Made by a program: the position numbers and the translations under genes. Positions 9,301 through 19,500 of a stretch of DNA of 64,000 bases are shown one piece after another. A model generated the notes under the pieces. That model was not told the origin of the DNA and made no database searches. It saw only the letters and a list, made by a program, of their open reading frames with translations. This DNA comes from Aquila chrysaetos chrysaetos. Its lineage: Eukaryota > Chordata > Aves > Accipitriformes > Accipitridae. How positions within the stretch are numbered: position 1 is the stretch's first letter; each line of letters begins with the position of its first letter. The stretch is from the NCBI RefSeq assembly GCF_900496995.4, contig NC_044027.1:10564743-10628742 (forward strand), given 5' to 3'.

Positions 9301-10638
9301 CCCCCCATGCCTGCCAACCCCTCCAGGTCAGTCACCGATGGCTCAGCTTCCCATTTTCTTTTACACTCTTTTTTTTTAAATTACTGTCCCAGCACCGTAT
9401 TTTAACCCCCACATTTTTGTCGAGTCGATGCAAAGATGCTTATTTTTTTCAGAGCAACCGCCTCCAAAAAATACTCCCTAGGAATATAAGGGGGGGATTG
9501 GGCTAAATACACCATTTCCCAACACTTCGCGAAACTGCTGCCTGTTGCTCCAGCCCAACCCCGATCCCAGGAGCCCTCCGTTCCCTCCACCTTATCCCAT
9601 GGATATGCCCAAGCGCTCTGTGCTGGCACCCGCCACCCCCCCCTCACCATCACCCCCCTTCTCCCGCCGGTGTGCGGCAATGGGCAGCGGCAGGGTGTTT
9701 CTCGTGCAGGGATGGTGCTCTCGGTGCTGGTGATCCTGTTGCTGTCGATGTTTTACGAAGCCATCAAGATGGGCAAGGCCGTGCTGCTGCGGCGGGCGCT
9801 GCTGGCTCTGCCCCGCAGCCTCAGCCAGGAGTCACTGGTGGAGCCGGAGGAGGGGGGCACCGGCCCTGCGCAGGGCAGGTACCGCAGGGTCCCCCTTGCA
9901 CCCACCCGGCGGGGGGGGGGCTCAGGGACGGGTGTATGGCCCCTGGGCCAGCGCAGGAGGGGAGAAAGGCTGTAAAGAGGCAGCTGTGGAGTAATAGGCT
10001 GCCAGGAAAGGGGTATGTGTACAGCCTCGGGAGGTGGTCCCGGGGGCTTTCCAGCCCCTCCACGTACTTTGGGAGACGTCCAGGGTGTTTTTCAGCTCTC
10101 TTAAATGCTCACGTTCCCCCCCCAGGAGCCACCGTGGGTGCAGGAGCATCCTGGTGGTTTGGGGATGGGCACAAGTAGCGGCTTGGGCACCCCAGCAAGG
10201 CTGGCCTGGGCATTTCCTTCCCAGCACAAGCCATTGGAGCCAAGCCCTGCGTGTTTCCTCTTGTATTTAATCCCAGACCATGCCCAAGGCTGCTCTTACT
10301 GCCAGCCTCTTAATAATATTCTCCCTGTTCCTTTGGAGCAGGATTTCCCTCTGCACTGCTGTTTGCAGCCCCCATCCCGCTCCCCAAACCTGCTCTGGGA
10401 TGCTGGCGGTGGGGGAGATGCTGGCTGCCCCGGCGCCTCGCTGACAAGGTTTCCCATCTTCTTCCGTAGGTGGTTTCGGTACCATGTCGGCCAGACGCTG
10501 TTTCACGTGGTGCAGGTGGTGCTGGGCTACATGGTGATGCTGGCCGTCATGTCCTACAACGCCTGGATTTTCCTCGGGGCCATCGCGGGCTCCACGCTAG
10601 GCTATTTCATGGTGTACCCCCTGCTCGGTCGGGGCTAG
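6319..10638 (+). CDS. SLC31A2: Copper transporter 2-like protein (CTR2)
   Basis: Low-affinity copper transporter family member of endosomal/lysosomal membranes. Four coding exons: 6319-6324, 8832-8898, 9710-9878, 10470-10638 (stop TAG 10636-10638), giving 136 residues against 143 in human CTR2. The order is a short N-terminus with FSDTAVLLFDFWSVH (residues 7-21), TM1 (about 26-45), a variable cytosolic loop (52-81), TM2 with GYMVMLAVMSYNAW carrying the MxxxM copper-selectivity motif (Met104, Met108), and TM3 with GxxxG packing motifs (Gly117, Gly121, Gly125). The Met/His-rich ectodomain and C-terminal HCH of CTR1 are absent, which favours SLC31A2 over SLC31A1. Met1 comes from a six-base coding exon (Met-Gln) with a good Kozak in the CpG island; Met3 opens exon 2. 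All three introns join in frame with GT-AG sites. Only the divergent loop resembles an unconstrained region. Confidence 0.92.
6325..8831 (+). other. SLC31A2: SLC31A2 intron 1
   Basis: 2.5-kb intron. No coding sequence is seen. It contains an AT-rich island at 7,740-7,870 with several TAAT homeodomain-type cores (listed separately). Confidence 0.75.
8832..8898 (+). CDS. SLC31A2: SLC31A2 coding exon 2
   Basis: 67 bp encoding MSFYFSDTAVLLFDFWSVHT and PT, with acceptor cttttccag and donor GTAGGC; ends in phase 1. The block is nearly identical to the CTR2 family N-terminus. Confidence 0.94.
8899..9709 (+). other. SLC31A2: SLC31A2 intron 2
   Basis: 0.8-kb intron with nothing recognisable beyond short poly-T and poly-G runs. 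Confidence 0.8.
9710..9878 (+). CDS. SLC31A2: SLC31A2 coding exon 3, TM1 and loop
   Basis: 169 bp encoding GMVLSVLVILLLSMFYEAIK and the cytosolic loop up to TGPAQG. Acceptor cgtgcag, donor GTACCG; the Arg codon is split 2+1 across the next intron. Confidence 0.93.
9879..10469 (+). other. SLC31A2: SLC31A2 intron 3
   Basis: 0.6-kb intron between the loop and TM2 exons. Nothing recognisable. Confidence 0.8.
10470..10638 (+). CDS. SLC31A2: SLC31A2 coding exon 4, TM2, TM3 and stop
   Basis: 169 bp encoding WFRYHVGQTLFHVVQVVLGY...PLLGRG and TAG. Contains MxxxM in TM2 and two overlapping GxxxG motifs in TM3. Acceptor ttccgtag. Confidence 0.95.
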
Positions 10639-11275
10639 GCAACCCCCCGGGACGGTGAGCGATGTGCTCCGCACCTCCTGCTACTTTGTCTGGAATAGCT
10701 GCTGTCACTTCTGCTGGGTCTGTCCTCGTCCCCGTGCTGAGGGACACAGCACCCCAGGGACTTGCTGCGGGGACCCTCAGTGCTGGCCCGACTCAGGTGG
10801 GCAGGCGCTGGGGAAGGGGAGCCCCGTGGGCAGTGCTCTGCCACGCTGCCATCGCCACCGTCCTCGGCTGGTGGCTGTCCCCCAGCTCTCAGGGAGCTTT
10901 GGCTGGGTGATGATGGCTGCGGGGTGCTGGGCATTTCGTTCCCCCCACGCATACTTTTCGGGGGGGTTCATCCTGGCTGGAATGGGAATGGTCCAGTGAC
11001 CTGCTGGGGAAGGGGACTTGATGGGGACAGGCACCCTTGCCCTCCTGCCCAGAGCTGACCTGCACCAAGCCCCTCTTCACACAGTGCCTTCTGGGGATAA
11101 CGGGGGTCCTGCTGCCCCCCTCCTCGCCCCCTACTCCTGCGCAGTGCTTCAGGGATGGGGTCGGACCAGCCCCCGAGCCGTCAGTGTGGCCGTGCCGAGG
11201 GGAAGCTGCTGCTGTGGGTGCCTCTTGCTGCTTCCTTGGGACGCCCCTTTTAATAAAATCGTCTAAGTCGTTTGT
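10639..11275 (+). other. SLC31A2: SLC31A2 3' UTR (proximal form)
   Basis: About 0.64 kb of non-coding sequence from the stop to about 20 bp past the AATAAA at 11,252. Further + strand AATAAA hexamers at 11,423 and 11,487 could extend it. Confidence 0.65.
11252..11257 (+). terminator. SLC31A2: SLC31A2 poly(A) signal
   Basis: AATAAA about 615 bp after the SLC31A2 stop, followed from about 11,268 by a GT-rich stretch (tcgtttgtctcctggcttgt) typical of a downstream element. Confidence 0.75.
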
Positions 11276-11419
11276 CTCCTGGCTTGTGTTGCTGCTGGGT
11301 GGTCTCAGGATGTGACATCCCCCAGTCACAGTGGGAGTGCCGATCCCCAGCCCCAGCCCTACCCCTCCAGCACAGCCCCAGGGGGGGCGGTTCAGGAATA
11401 AGGACAGTCTCCTCTGGCT

Positions 11420-12693
11420 TTAAATAAAGCTTTTCCATTTTATTAATTATTATAAGCATATTTTTAAACATTTGTATAACTTTCTCAATAAAATATCCTG
11501 GAAGAGACAGGTTTTAAGTTCCCAAAGCAAGGCACTTTGGGGGGCCTCCCCGAGTGGGTTAGGCTGGGCACCCCCCTTCAGAGGCAGAAACAGCGGCACC
11601 TAAAATACAGGTGAGTGTTGGGGTGCTGGTCCCTGCTCCATGCACGCACACACGTCTCACGCTCATGAGTCCTGCCAACCCCCACCAGCTCAGGGGCTTT
11701 TAGCATCTCTGCACGGGGGCTGTGCCAGTCCCGTCCCCCTCCCCACGGCAGGCAGGGCTGCTGGGGGTGCCAGCAAACCGCTGCTGAGGCACCAGCTCTT
11801 TGCTCGACCGTCACTGCAGTTGCCAAAACCTGCAAAGCCCAAGAGCTGGAGAAATCATCCATGTATGGTGCTGGGGAGCTCTGGAGGGCAAGAGCTGGGA
11901 TCCCTCCACTGCACAGTGAGCCCGAGCCTGGAGGCAGCCCAGTCCTGCCAGGCAAAGCTGGAGGCATCATGTGAGTGCCACCCTCCCCTCTTAAGTTTTT
12001 ACTCTGAACTTAAATAGCTGCTAGAAGACCCCGGGGTGAGGGTGGCTGGGGGTAGGTGTTGGGCGTTGTGAGCCCAGCCTGGGTGCTGTGAGCCCACACC
12101 TGCCCCACTCCTTGCTGCATCGGCAGCAGTTCAAGCCACCCAGCATTGCTGTACCCCTGCCGTGCCCCTGGCTGCCATCATGTTTTTCCATCATCCTCCA
12201 TGGCCCCTGTTCCCGCTGGCACTCCTGGAGCCGGCTGGGTGGGATGGTGGTGGGCAGGCTCCCAGGAAACCCCCCGGATTGGGGCAGGGGATGACCCCCG
12301 GAGCAGCCGGGACCATCCCACACACCCATCCACAGCGGGGATAGCGCCAGCCCCCCCCCCGGCAGCCCCAGGCACTTGTGCTGGGGGCAGATAAAGCATC
12401 TCTTCAGTAGAAAAGAAGAAAATAAGGCAGAAGAAGGACAGAGCAGAGTGCAGGGGTTGCCCCATGCCAGGCCAGGGGCCTCCCCAGTCCGACCCAGTAG
12501 GACCACTTGGCTGTGGCCAGCCCCGTGTAGCAGCAGGGACCCCCCCCCGGCTAGGCAATAAGGTCTCGGTGTTTCCCATCCCCTCCCTCTCCCGCGGTGC
12601 CGCTCTCCATCCCCGGCAGCGCAGCGGGTCTTATTCCCCCTACCCCAACCCCCGGGGTCACCGGGGCCAGTCCATGGTGAGGGGGGCCTGGGG
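11420..12693 (-). other. NIBAN2: NIBAN2 3' UTR
   Basis: Non-coding stretch between the NIBAN2 stop codon and its inferred poly(A) site. Its length of about 1.27 kb is inferred from the single minus-strand AATAAA. No other gene is seen. Confidence 0.6.
11439..11444 (-). terminator. NIBAN2: NIBAN2 poly(A) signal
   Basis: TTTATT on the + strand reads AATAAA on the - strand, 1.25 kb beyond the NIBAN2 stop. It is the only canonical minus-strand hexamer I find between the stop codon and SLC31A2. Cleavage would fall near 11,420. Confidence 0.65.
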
Positions 12694-13568
12694 CTAGAAC
12701 TCAGTCTGCACCCCCTCACCGCTCTCTGTCGTGCTCATGGGCTGCGGGGGGCTGCACTCGCCACCCGGGGGGGCCACCTCCTCGCCTGTCTCCTTGTCAC
12801 TGGGCTGGTGGCAAGCCGGCCCGGCAGACGGTGATGAGGTCTCGGCTCCGGGTGCAGGTGATGCTGGTGTGTCGTGGGGCACCTTGGCCTCAGATGGGAC
12901 ATCGGCTCTGGGTTTGGGTGATGCCGGTGCGGCGTGTTGCACTCTGGACTCTGATGGGACATCAGCTCCGGGCACGGGTGATGCCGGCATGGATGATGCT
13001 GGTGCGGCACGTTGCACCCCAGCCCCTGACGGGACTTCAGCTCCAGGCGTAGGAGATGCCGGTGTGGCGCGGTGCACCCCGTCCCCCTCACTGGCCGGAC
13101 CTTGCGGGGGGACATCACCTGGGACAGACCCTGCCGCCACCGCCACCTCCTCGGTGGCACCGCTCTTCTGTGTGGCGTCGGTACCATTCATCAGCCGCTC
13201 CTCCGCCTCGACGCCATCCCCGAGGCTCTCCTTCGCCAGCGCCTCCCGGATCTCCTCCACCCCATCCGGGGAGCTCGGCGGTGCCCCGGGGTCTGGCTCC
13301 CGTGGCTCCGGGGAGCCGGGCTGCAGCAGTGCCTCGGCGCCCACTTCGTAGGGCAGGACCCCCTCGTCGTCTTGGATCACCGACACCACTTGCTTGGCCC
13401 TGCGGCGCTTGTCGGTGTCCGGCTCGGCCTCGGGCTGCCCGCTGTACTCCTCACCCCAGTCGATGGGGATGCCCTCGCCCAGGAGGTGCAGGTTGGGATC
13501 GCTGTTGTGCATGACCATGCTGTCACGGTACAGGTTGTGCTTCCGCTGCACGGCTGCTTCCTTCACAG
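12694..13568 (-). CDS. NIBAN2: NIBAN2 terminal coding exon 14
   Basis: 875 bp, residues 552-842 and TAG. Begins AVKEAAVQRKHNLYRDSMVM (near-identical to human) and includes RRRAKQVVSVIQDDEG, then a low-complexity acidic/Pro-rich tail with the repeat at residues 716-801, and ends CHQPSDKETGEE...GEGVQTEF. About 85 residues longer than the human equivalent. Confidence 0.95.
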
Positions 13569-16500
13569 CTGGGGGCACCGAGAGAGATGTCAGATGGGCT
13601 GCGAGCACGGGGCAGCGCCCACCGGGCTTGGGCACCTCTCCCAGTCTTCCCACGGGGGAGGACTGTAGGGAGGGGTGTCTGAAGCTGGGCAGAGGGTTCA
13701 GCATCCCACCCACCACTCAGCCCTGCCAGCGAGAAGGCCAGGTGGGAAAGCTGCTCCTGGTACAGCCCCCGGCACCCCGCACGGGGTCACCCCTCCTCGT
13801 ACAGCCCCCAGCATTCTGCTCGGGATCACCCCCTCCTCCTATGATCCCCAGCACCCATCACCGGCCCTCAAGGTGCTGCTGAGCCCAGGCTCGGCTTACA
13901 CTGACTCCACCCAGCACCCACCACCCGCCCCAGGGTGCTGGAGCCCCCCCCCGGGGCTCAGAGCTGCGCGGGTCCAGGCTCCGCGGCACCGCGGGACCCT
14001 ACCTTGCATGATGTCTTTCATCACCGACTGGAGCACGACCTCCTCGTAAGTGTTCTCCACCAGGATGAAGCTGGCAAAGTCCTCGAAGATCAGCTCCTGA
14101 AACTTGGCTAATTCCTGCCGCAGGGGAGAGGCTGCTCAGCCCGGGGAGGACGGGAGGGAGGGATGCTCCAGCCTCTCCATGGGATGGGTGGTCCTTCCCC
14201 CCCCCCGCCCACCCCAGACTTTACCCTCTTACCCCCTTGCAGGTCGGCGCCAGCTTTTTCAGCAGGAAGGGGATGGTGATCTGCAGCAGGGCCTCCCTGA
14301 AGAACTTCTTCCGCACGGTGCTGCTGTCGTAGTCGTATTTCTGCAGGGAGAGAGAGAGGGCAGCCCCGGGTCAATGAGGGCTGGGGGCTGGCAGCTCCCC
14401 TGCCGACGGGCACAACCCCCTGCGGTTTGCCCCCCTCCAACCCATTTGCATGGGTCTGAGTAGGTTCCTCTGCCCCTCGCATCTTTCTCTCCAGCCAGTT
14501 CCTATGGTGTCTGAGCCCAGGTAAGAGCCAGCTCCTCCACTGCTGTCTGCAGAAGGGTTTTTGGGGCCGTCTGAAACCCAGGTGGCTTTTACAGTGATGC
14601 ATGTAGTCAGAGGGGACCTGGTTCCTCCAGGTGGTTTCCCACTCATCTGTCCCACATCCCAGCAAAATGCATGAAAAAATCTCAATATTTTGTATTTCCC
14701 CAGAAGACTTCTGTTAAAATTGGTAAGGTCACTCCTGGCCTCTTCCTTGGGCTACTGCCCCTTGGAACTGGGAAGGCCCTGACCCACCAGCCCTCACCTT
14801 GAGCACCCTCTCGAGGATGCGCTGGATGGACTTGCACAAGTCATCTTTGCCCTGCAGCTTCCCCAGCTCCTGATGGAGCAGCGTCTCAAACGTGTACACG
14901 GCGTCGTCCATTTGCTGTGAGCAGAGGCAGACAGTCAGCACCGGGGGTGGGGTGGGAGGGCACCCAAAGGGACCAACCATGGGGGTGGGCAGGGGACACT
15001 TCTGGAGCACTCAGGGGACACCGAGATGAGTCTTCGCATTAACACGGTCCCCAGCATGGCATCCACAGACTCCACCCTGAGGACCAAGGGTGCTGGGGAG
15101 GAGGGTGCCCAAAGCCAGTTTGCACCCTCACTTCTACGCCCTGCTCCAGGTTTGGCTGGATCAGACCCCAGAATTGGGCTACTGGCCTTGCTGCTGTCAG
15201 TGGGCTTGGTGGCAAAGGGACAGCCGTGCCATGATGCCCAACTGTAGGTGCTGAGTCCGCACTGGAAGGGTGCTCCATGCTGCCGCCCACCCGTGGGCTC
15301 CCTCCCTGCTCAGGCTCCAGACCAAAGGGGATGGTCAGATCCATCACGCACCCTGAGCTGGGTGCCAATGACATGAAGGTCCTCAAGACAGGAGAGACAT
15401 CCCGGCCAAATCCCTGCCTGGGCTGGACCAGCCTGGGCTCCCTGCTCTGCCTCCGCTCCCCAGCCCTCTGTGCTCAGCCTGGGGGGGGCACAGGAGAACC
15501 CCAGTCCCTGTCCCACCTGTCTCATGTGGATCTGGGCCCTCTGCTTGAAGACGGACGTGCTGGAGACATCAAACCGCTGCTGAAGGCCCTCCAATTTCAG
15601 CTGGTCCATCTTCTCATAGCATGACTGCATCTTGACGGGGTGGAAGGCCAGGTGGGAAAGCTTCTCCATGTACTGGGGATAAAGCCAAGCTCAGCAGGGC
15701 AGGACAGCCTCTCTGTGCACTCGGGGCTGGGACATGCCACCCCACAAGGGCTTCATGCCCATGTATTTTCTCAGCCTGGGGTCCCCCAGCGCTGTCCACA
15801 CAAAGACAGCAGCAGGACTGGCCCTGCCACCCCCAAGCTCACCGGCTAGCAAGGAGCATCACCAAGTCTCACCTCCACCAGCTTCTCCAGGCCACCTTCA
15901 TTGACGATGTTCATGTTCATGTCCGTCACCTCCTTGAAGAACACCTCCCGCACCTCAGCAAAGCCCTGGCTTGTGGGGGTCATCAGGGCCTCCAGGATGG
16001 AGGAGATGTAGGGCTGGACATGGTTACGGACGCAGATCTCCGCTTTGGGGAGGACGAACGCTGGGCAGAGAACGGGGGTAAGCATGGTGAGGCTCCTCCT
16101 CTGCCCTTCCAGCTCTGCAAATCAGGTCCTAAACCCACCCGAGGGAGGGGGACCTGCCCCTCTCCCCAAGCTCCTCCAGGAGAGGTCTCCCAGACTTGCA
16201 GGACAATACAAGGGGTTCTTGCAGGAAGCCCTCTGTCTGTATTGAACCTGTTCCTCCCCACTGCCTTGCTTGGCGGGGGGTCACTGCCCACCTTATCCCC
16301 CACCTCCTGGGACAATGCCAATGAGGACGTGCACCCTGGCATCTCCCCAAGGGTTCCAGGCCACGCTGGCAGGAGCCATGCTGCACCCCAGGATCAGCCA
16401 CACCTTGGTGAAACAGTGGTGATGCCACGCCAGGAGCCCGTCATGGACACAGCTACATACATCCATGGCCACGCGTGTCCCCGCAGGGCTGTACCTCGGA

Positions 16501-19500
16501 TCTTGCTGGCCAAGTGCTCCTTTGAAGTGATGATCTGGTCCATGTCCGTGCGGATGGTGCTCTCCATCTGCGGCCGCTCCTGTTCGCACTTGGCCGTCGC
16601 TGCATCGTACTGGGCCTTGGTCTGCTCATAGACCATCCTATAGACGGCATCTGAGATCTGGCAAGAGAGAGATAGGGTGGTCAGCTGCCCCCACGTCTCC
16701 TGCTGCCCCCACTAACCATCGCCTCCATCACCAGATGCCTGCAGGACCTGCCAAGCCTTCACCTATGCCCTGACCGGACTCCTCCTCACAGCCTGGCAGT
16801 AGGTTTTCCACACCAGGAACCCCCTAGCTGGGTGAGATGAAGCTCCCATGGTGCAGAATCTGCTTCGAAGCAGTGCCTGGGGGGGCACAGAGCCGAGCAC
16901 TGCCTCCATCAGCCAACGTGCCCCAGGCAGCTCCGGGGATGCTGCATGTCCAGGGATGCTGGTGGCCTAGGGATGCTGGCGGTCTGGGCGGACGGGCCCC
17001 TGACCCTGTTTGAAAGCTGTTGCCCTGCTCCGCTCAGCCTGCCTGGGGTCTCAGGAGCCAAGCCCATGAGCGGGATGGAGCTGAGGCTTCACACTCACTT
17101 TGCAGCCAAACACCATGATTTTGGGGCCGGCAGGAGGCAGAGCCGTCCGGCCCACCCCCTCCTTGGGCTTCCCAGCCTTGCAGCTAAGACCGCAGCAACT
17201 GAAAAAGTAGCATTTGTGTGTTTTTAGGCTGCTCCAGTGGCACATTATGAGCCTGGTGGTAATTATCTATCAGTTTTTAAGGTTTTAACAGGCAGTTTTG
17301 AAGAGCCCTCGGTCTTTCGCAAGGGTTTGGGCTGGATTTAGCCTGGGCTGCTCTAAAAATGTCTTGCTAAATATAGCCAGGACGGGCTTTGCTCCAGGGC
17401 TGGGCTTCCTCCTGTTTGCTTCCCGCGCCCCAGGGACGAGGCAGCGCAGGCAGGGATGGGCAGGGCTGCTTGCAGGGGCACAACAAGGAGCTTTAAAAAG
17501 CCACAGCGGAGAATAAGGACAGCTTCTTTGGCGGGGGCCGGGAGAGGGGGCGATGCTGGGGGGGGGTTGCGCTGGCTCTGACAGGCAGGAAAGCCGGTGG
17601 GCACCGAGCCCGGCAGGGAAGGGAGGTGGCGGCGTGGCCCCCAAAGCAGAGGCAGCGCAGGCAGGGGGATGGCAGAGGACGATGACCCCCCCCCCCGGCA
17701 GCCCCAGCCCCACACCTGGATCCAGGTCCGCTGGCGCTCCTGGGCCTTGCCCTTCAGCCGGGGGCCGATGGTGGTCCTCAGCTCGGGGAGCAGCTCCTCC
17801 ATCACCAGGTTGCTCAGGACCTGCGAAGGCAGGAGGCTTTGGGGACCCTGCTCAGCCCACACGCCCCCCCACCCCAGCCTGGGAGGGACAGGTCCTCACC
17901 TGGGTTTCGTTGCCGCACAGCATGTCCCAGGTGCCGTACTGCTCCTTCGACTGGCGGTACATGCGGACGGCATCCGTGAAGGCTGGAGCCTCCACTTTGG
18001 AGTCCTCGGAGATCCCTGGGGAGGGGACGGGGGGGACGAGTGAGCAGCCTGGCACGGGGAGCGAGGGGCAGCCCAGCTCCTTGCAGCATCCCCAGCCCAC
18101 CTTCACAGGGGGTCCCTCCGTCCCCCCACATCCTCGGACCCACGCAAGTAGCCCACGGCTGTCACCAGGACCGGGGGATCCCATCCCAAGCCGCTGTCTC
18201 TGACTGGGGGGGGGGGCAGCAGTCTCCCCGACACACCAGTGGCTGGGGGGACTTCCACTCTGTCCACAGACTGGTCCCCTCCAGAGCCAGACCAAGGGCA
18301 GGGAGGCACCCAGGAGCAGGGGCTTGGCAGGCTGGGGGGCTCAGTGACCCCCGATGGTGCACGGGGACCCTTTAGGGCTCGGTGAGCCCTAAAGGGACAG
18401 CAGAAGCAGGGGCTCGGCAGTCTGGGGGGGCTCAGTGACCCCCGACACTGCACGGGGCCCAGTGAGCCCACCAGGATGGGGCAGCCGGGGGGGTTGTGGA
18501 AGAAGGGGGGGCCCTGCAGGGAGCGGCGCAGCTTGGGAGGAAGAGGAAAGCGGCGTCGGGGCTGAGTCAGGGCCCCGTCCCCGAGCCAGCCCCGCGGGAG
18601 GGACGCTGGGGTCCGGCCGGTTGGGCTGTCCCCAACATGTCACCGCCACGAGTCACTGCAGCACGGCTTGTCGGGCCACCAGCACAAGGGGGCTCGGATG
18701 TCACCCCCACCCTCCCGCAGCACCCATCAGGAGGAGGTGCAGGGTGCTGGGAGCCCGTGGCCATGTCCCACAGGGAGGAGGAGGAGGAGGGGATGGAGGC
18801 AGCGGACTGGCAGGACAGCCCGGGAGCCCGCTGGCACACGCATGTCCCTGCCTCGTCCCAGTCTCTCTGGGCTCCAGCTGCAGAGGTACCTGCCAGCCAG
18901 AGAGAAACACTCCTGGGAGCGAACCCCCCCAGCACCCCAACTCCCATGCCCAGTCCCCTGGCAGGAGGGAAGCAGGATGGGACCGAGCCCAGGGTGGCCC
19001 CGTGGCGAAGGGTCCCCGCCCTGCTCGGATGCTCCCAGAGAGCGTCCCCGCAGCGATGACTGCGGAGGGTCACGGCACATCCCTGGACCGCCCAGCAAGC
19101 CGGCGTGCTGGGGAGATGCAGCCAGGGGTGGTTTCTCCCTTCCCAGGAGGGACAGCCCGGGGTAGTGAGCAGATCTTTTCCAACGCACACAGATTTTTCT
19201 AAGATGATTACATTTAACTCCAAGCCTAAGCAGCTTTTCCTAAGGGGCAGCTTAGTATACAGGGGGAAAAAAACACTGAGAAAGTCAAGTCTGACCCTTT
19301 CTCAGTGCTCGGTGGGAGCCAGAGCAGGGCTGAGCTTTCAGGGACCGGTGCTTCTCCATCCACGGCTCCTTGCAGCTCAGCATCACCTCCTGGGTGGGAC
19401 AGCCTGGTACGGGCTTCAGTCCCCTGCCAGAGCCGCTGCAGCCAAACCTCATCCTCCGAACCATGCAGAGAGCGGGGCAGGATTCGCCCCCCGAGAAGCC

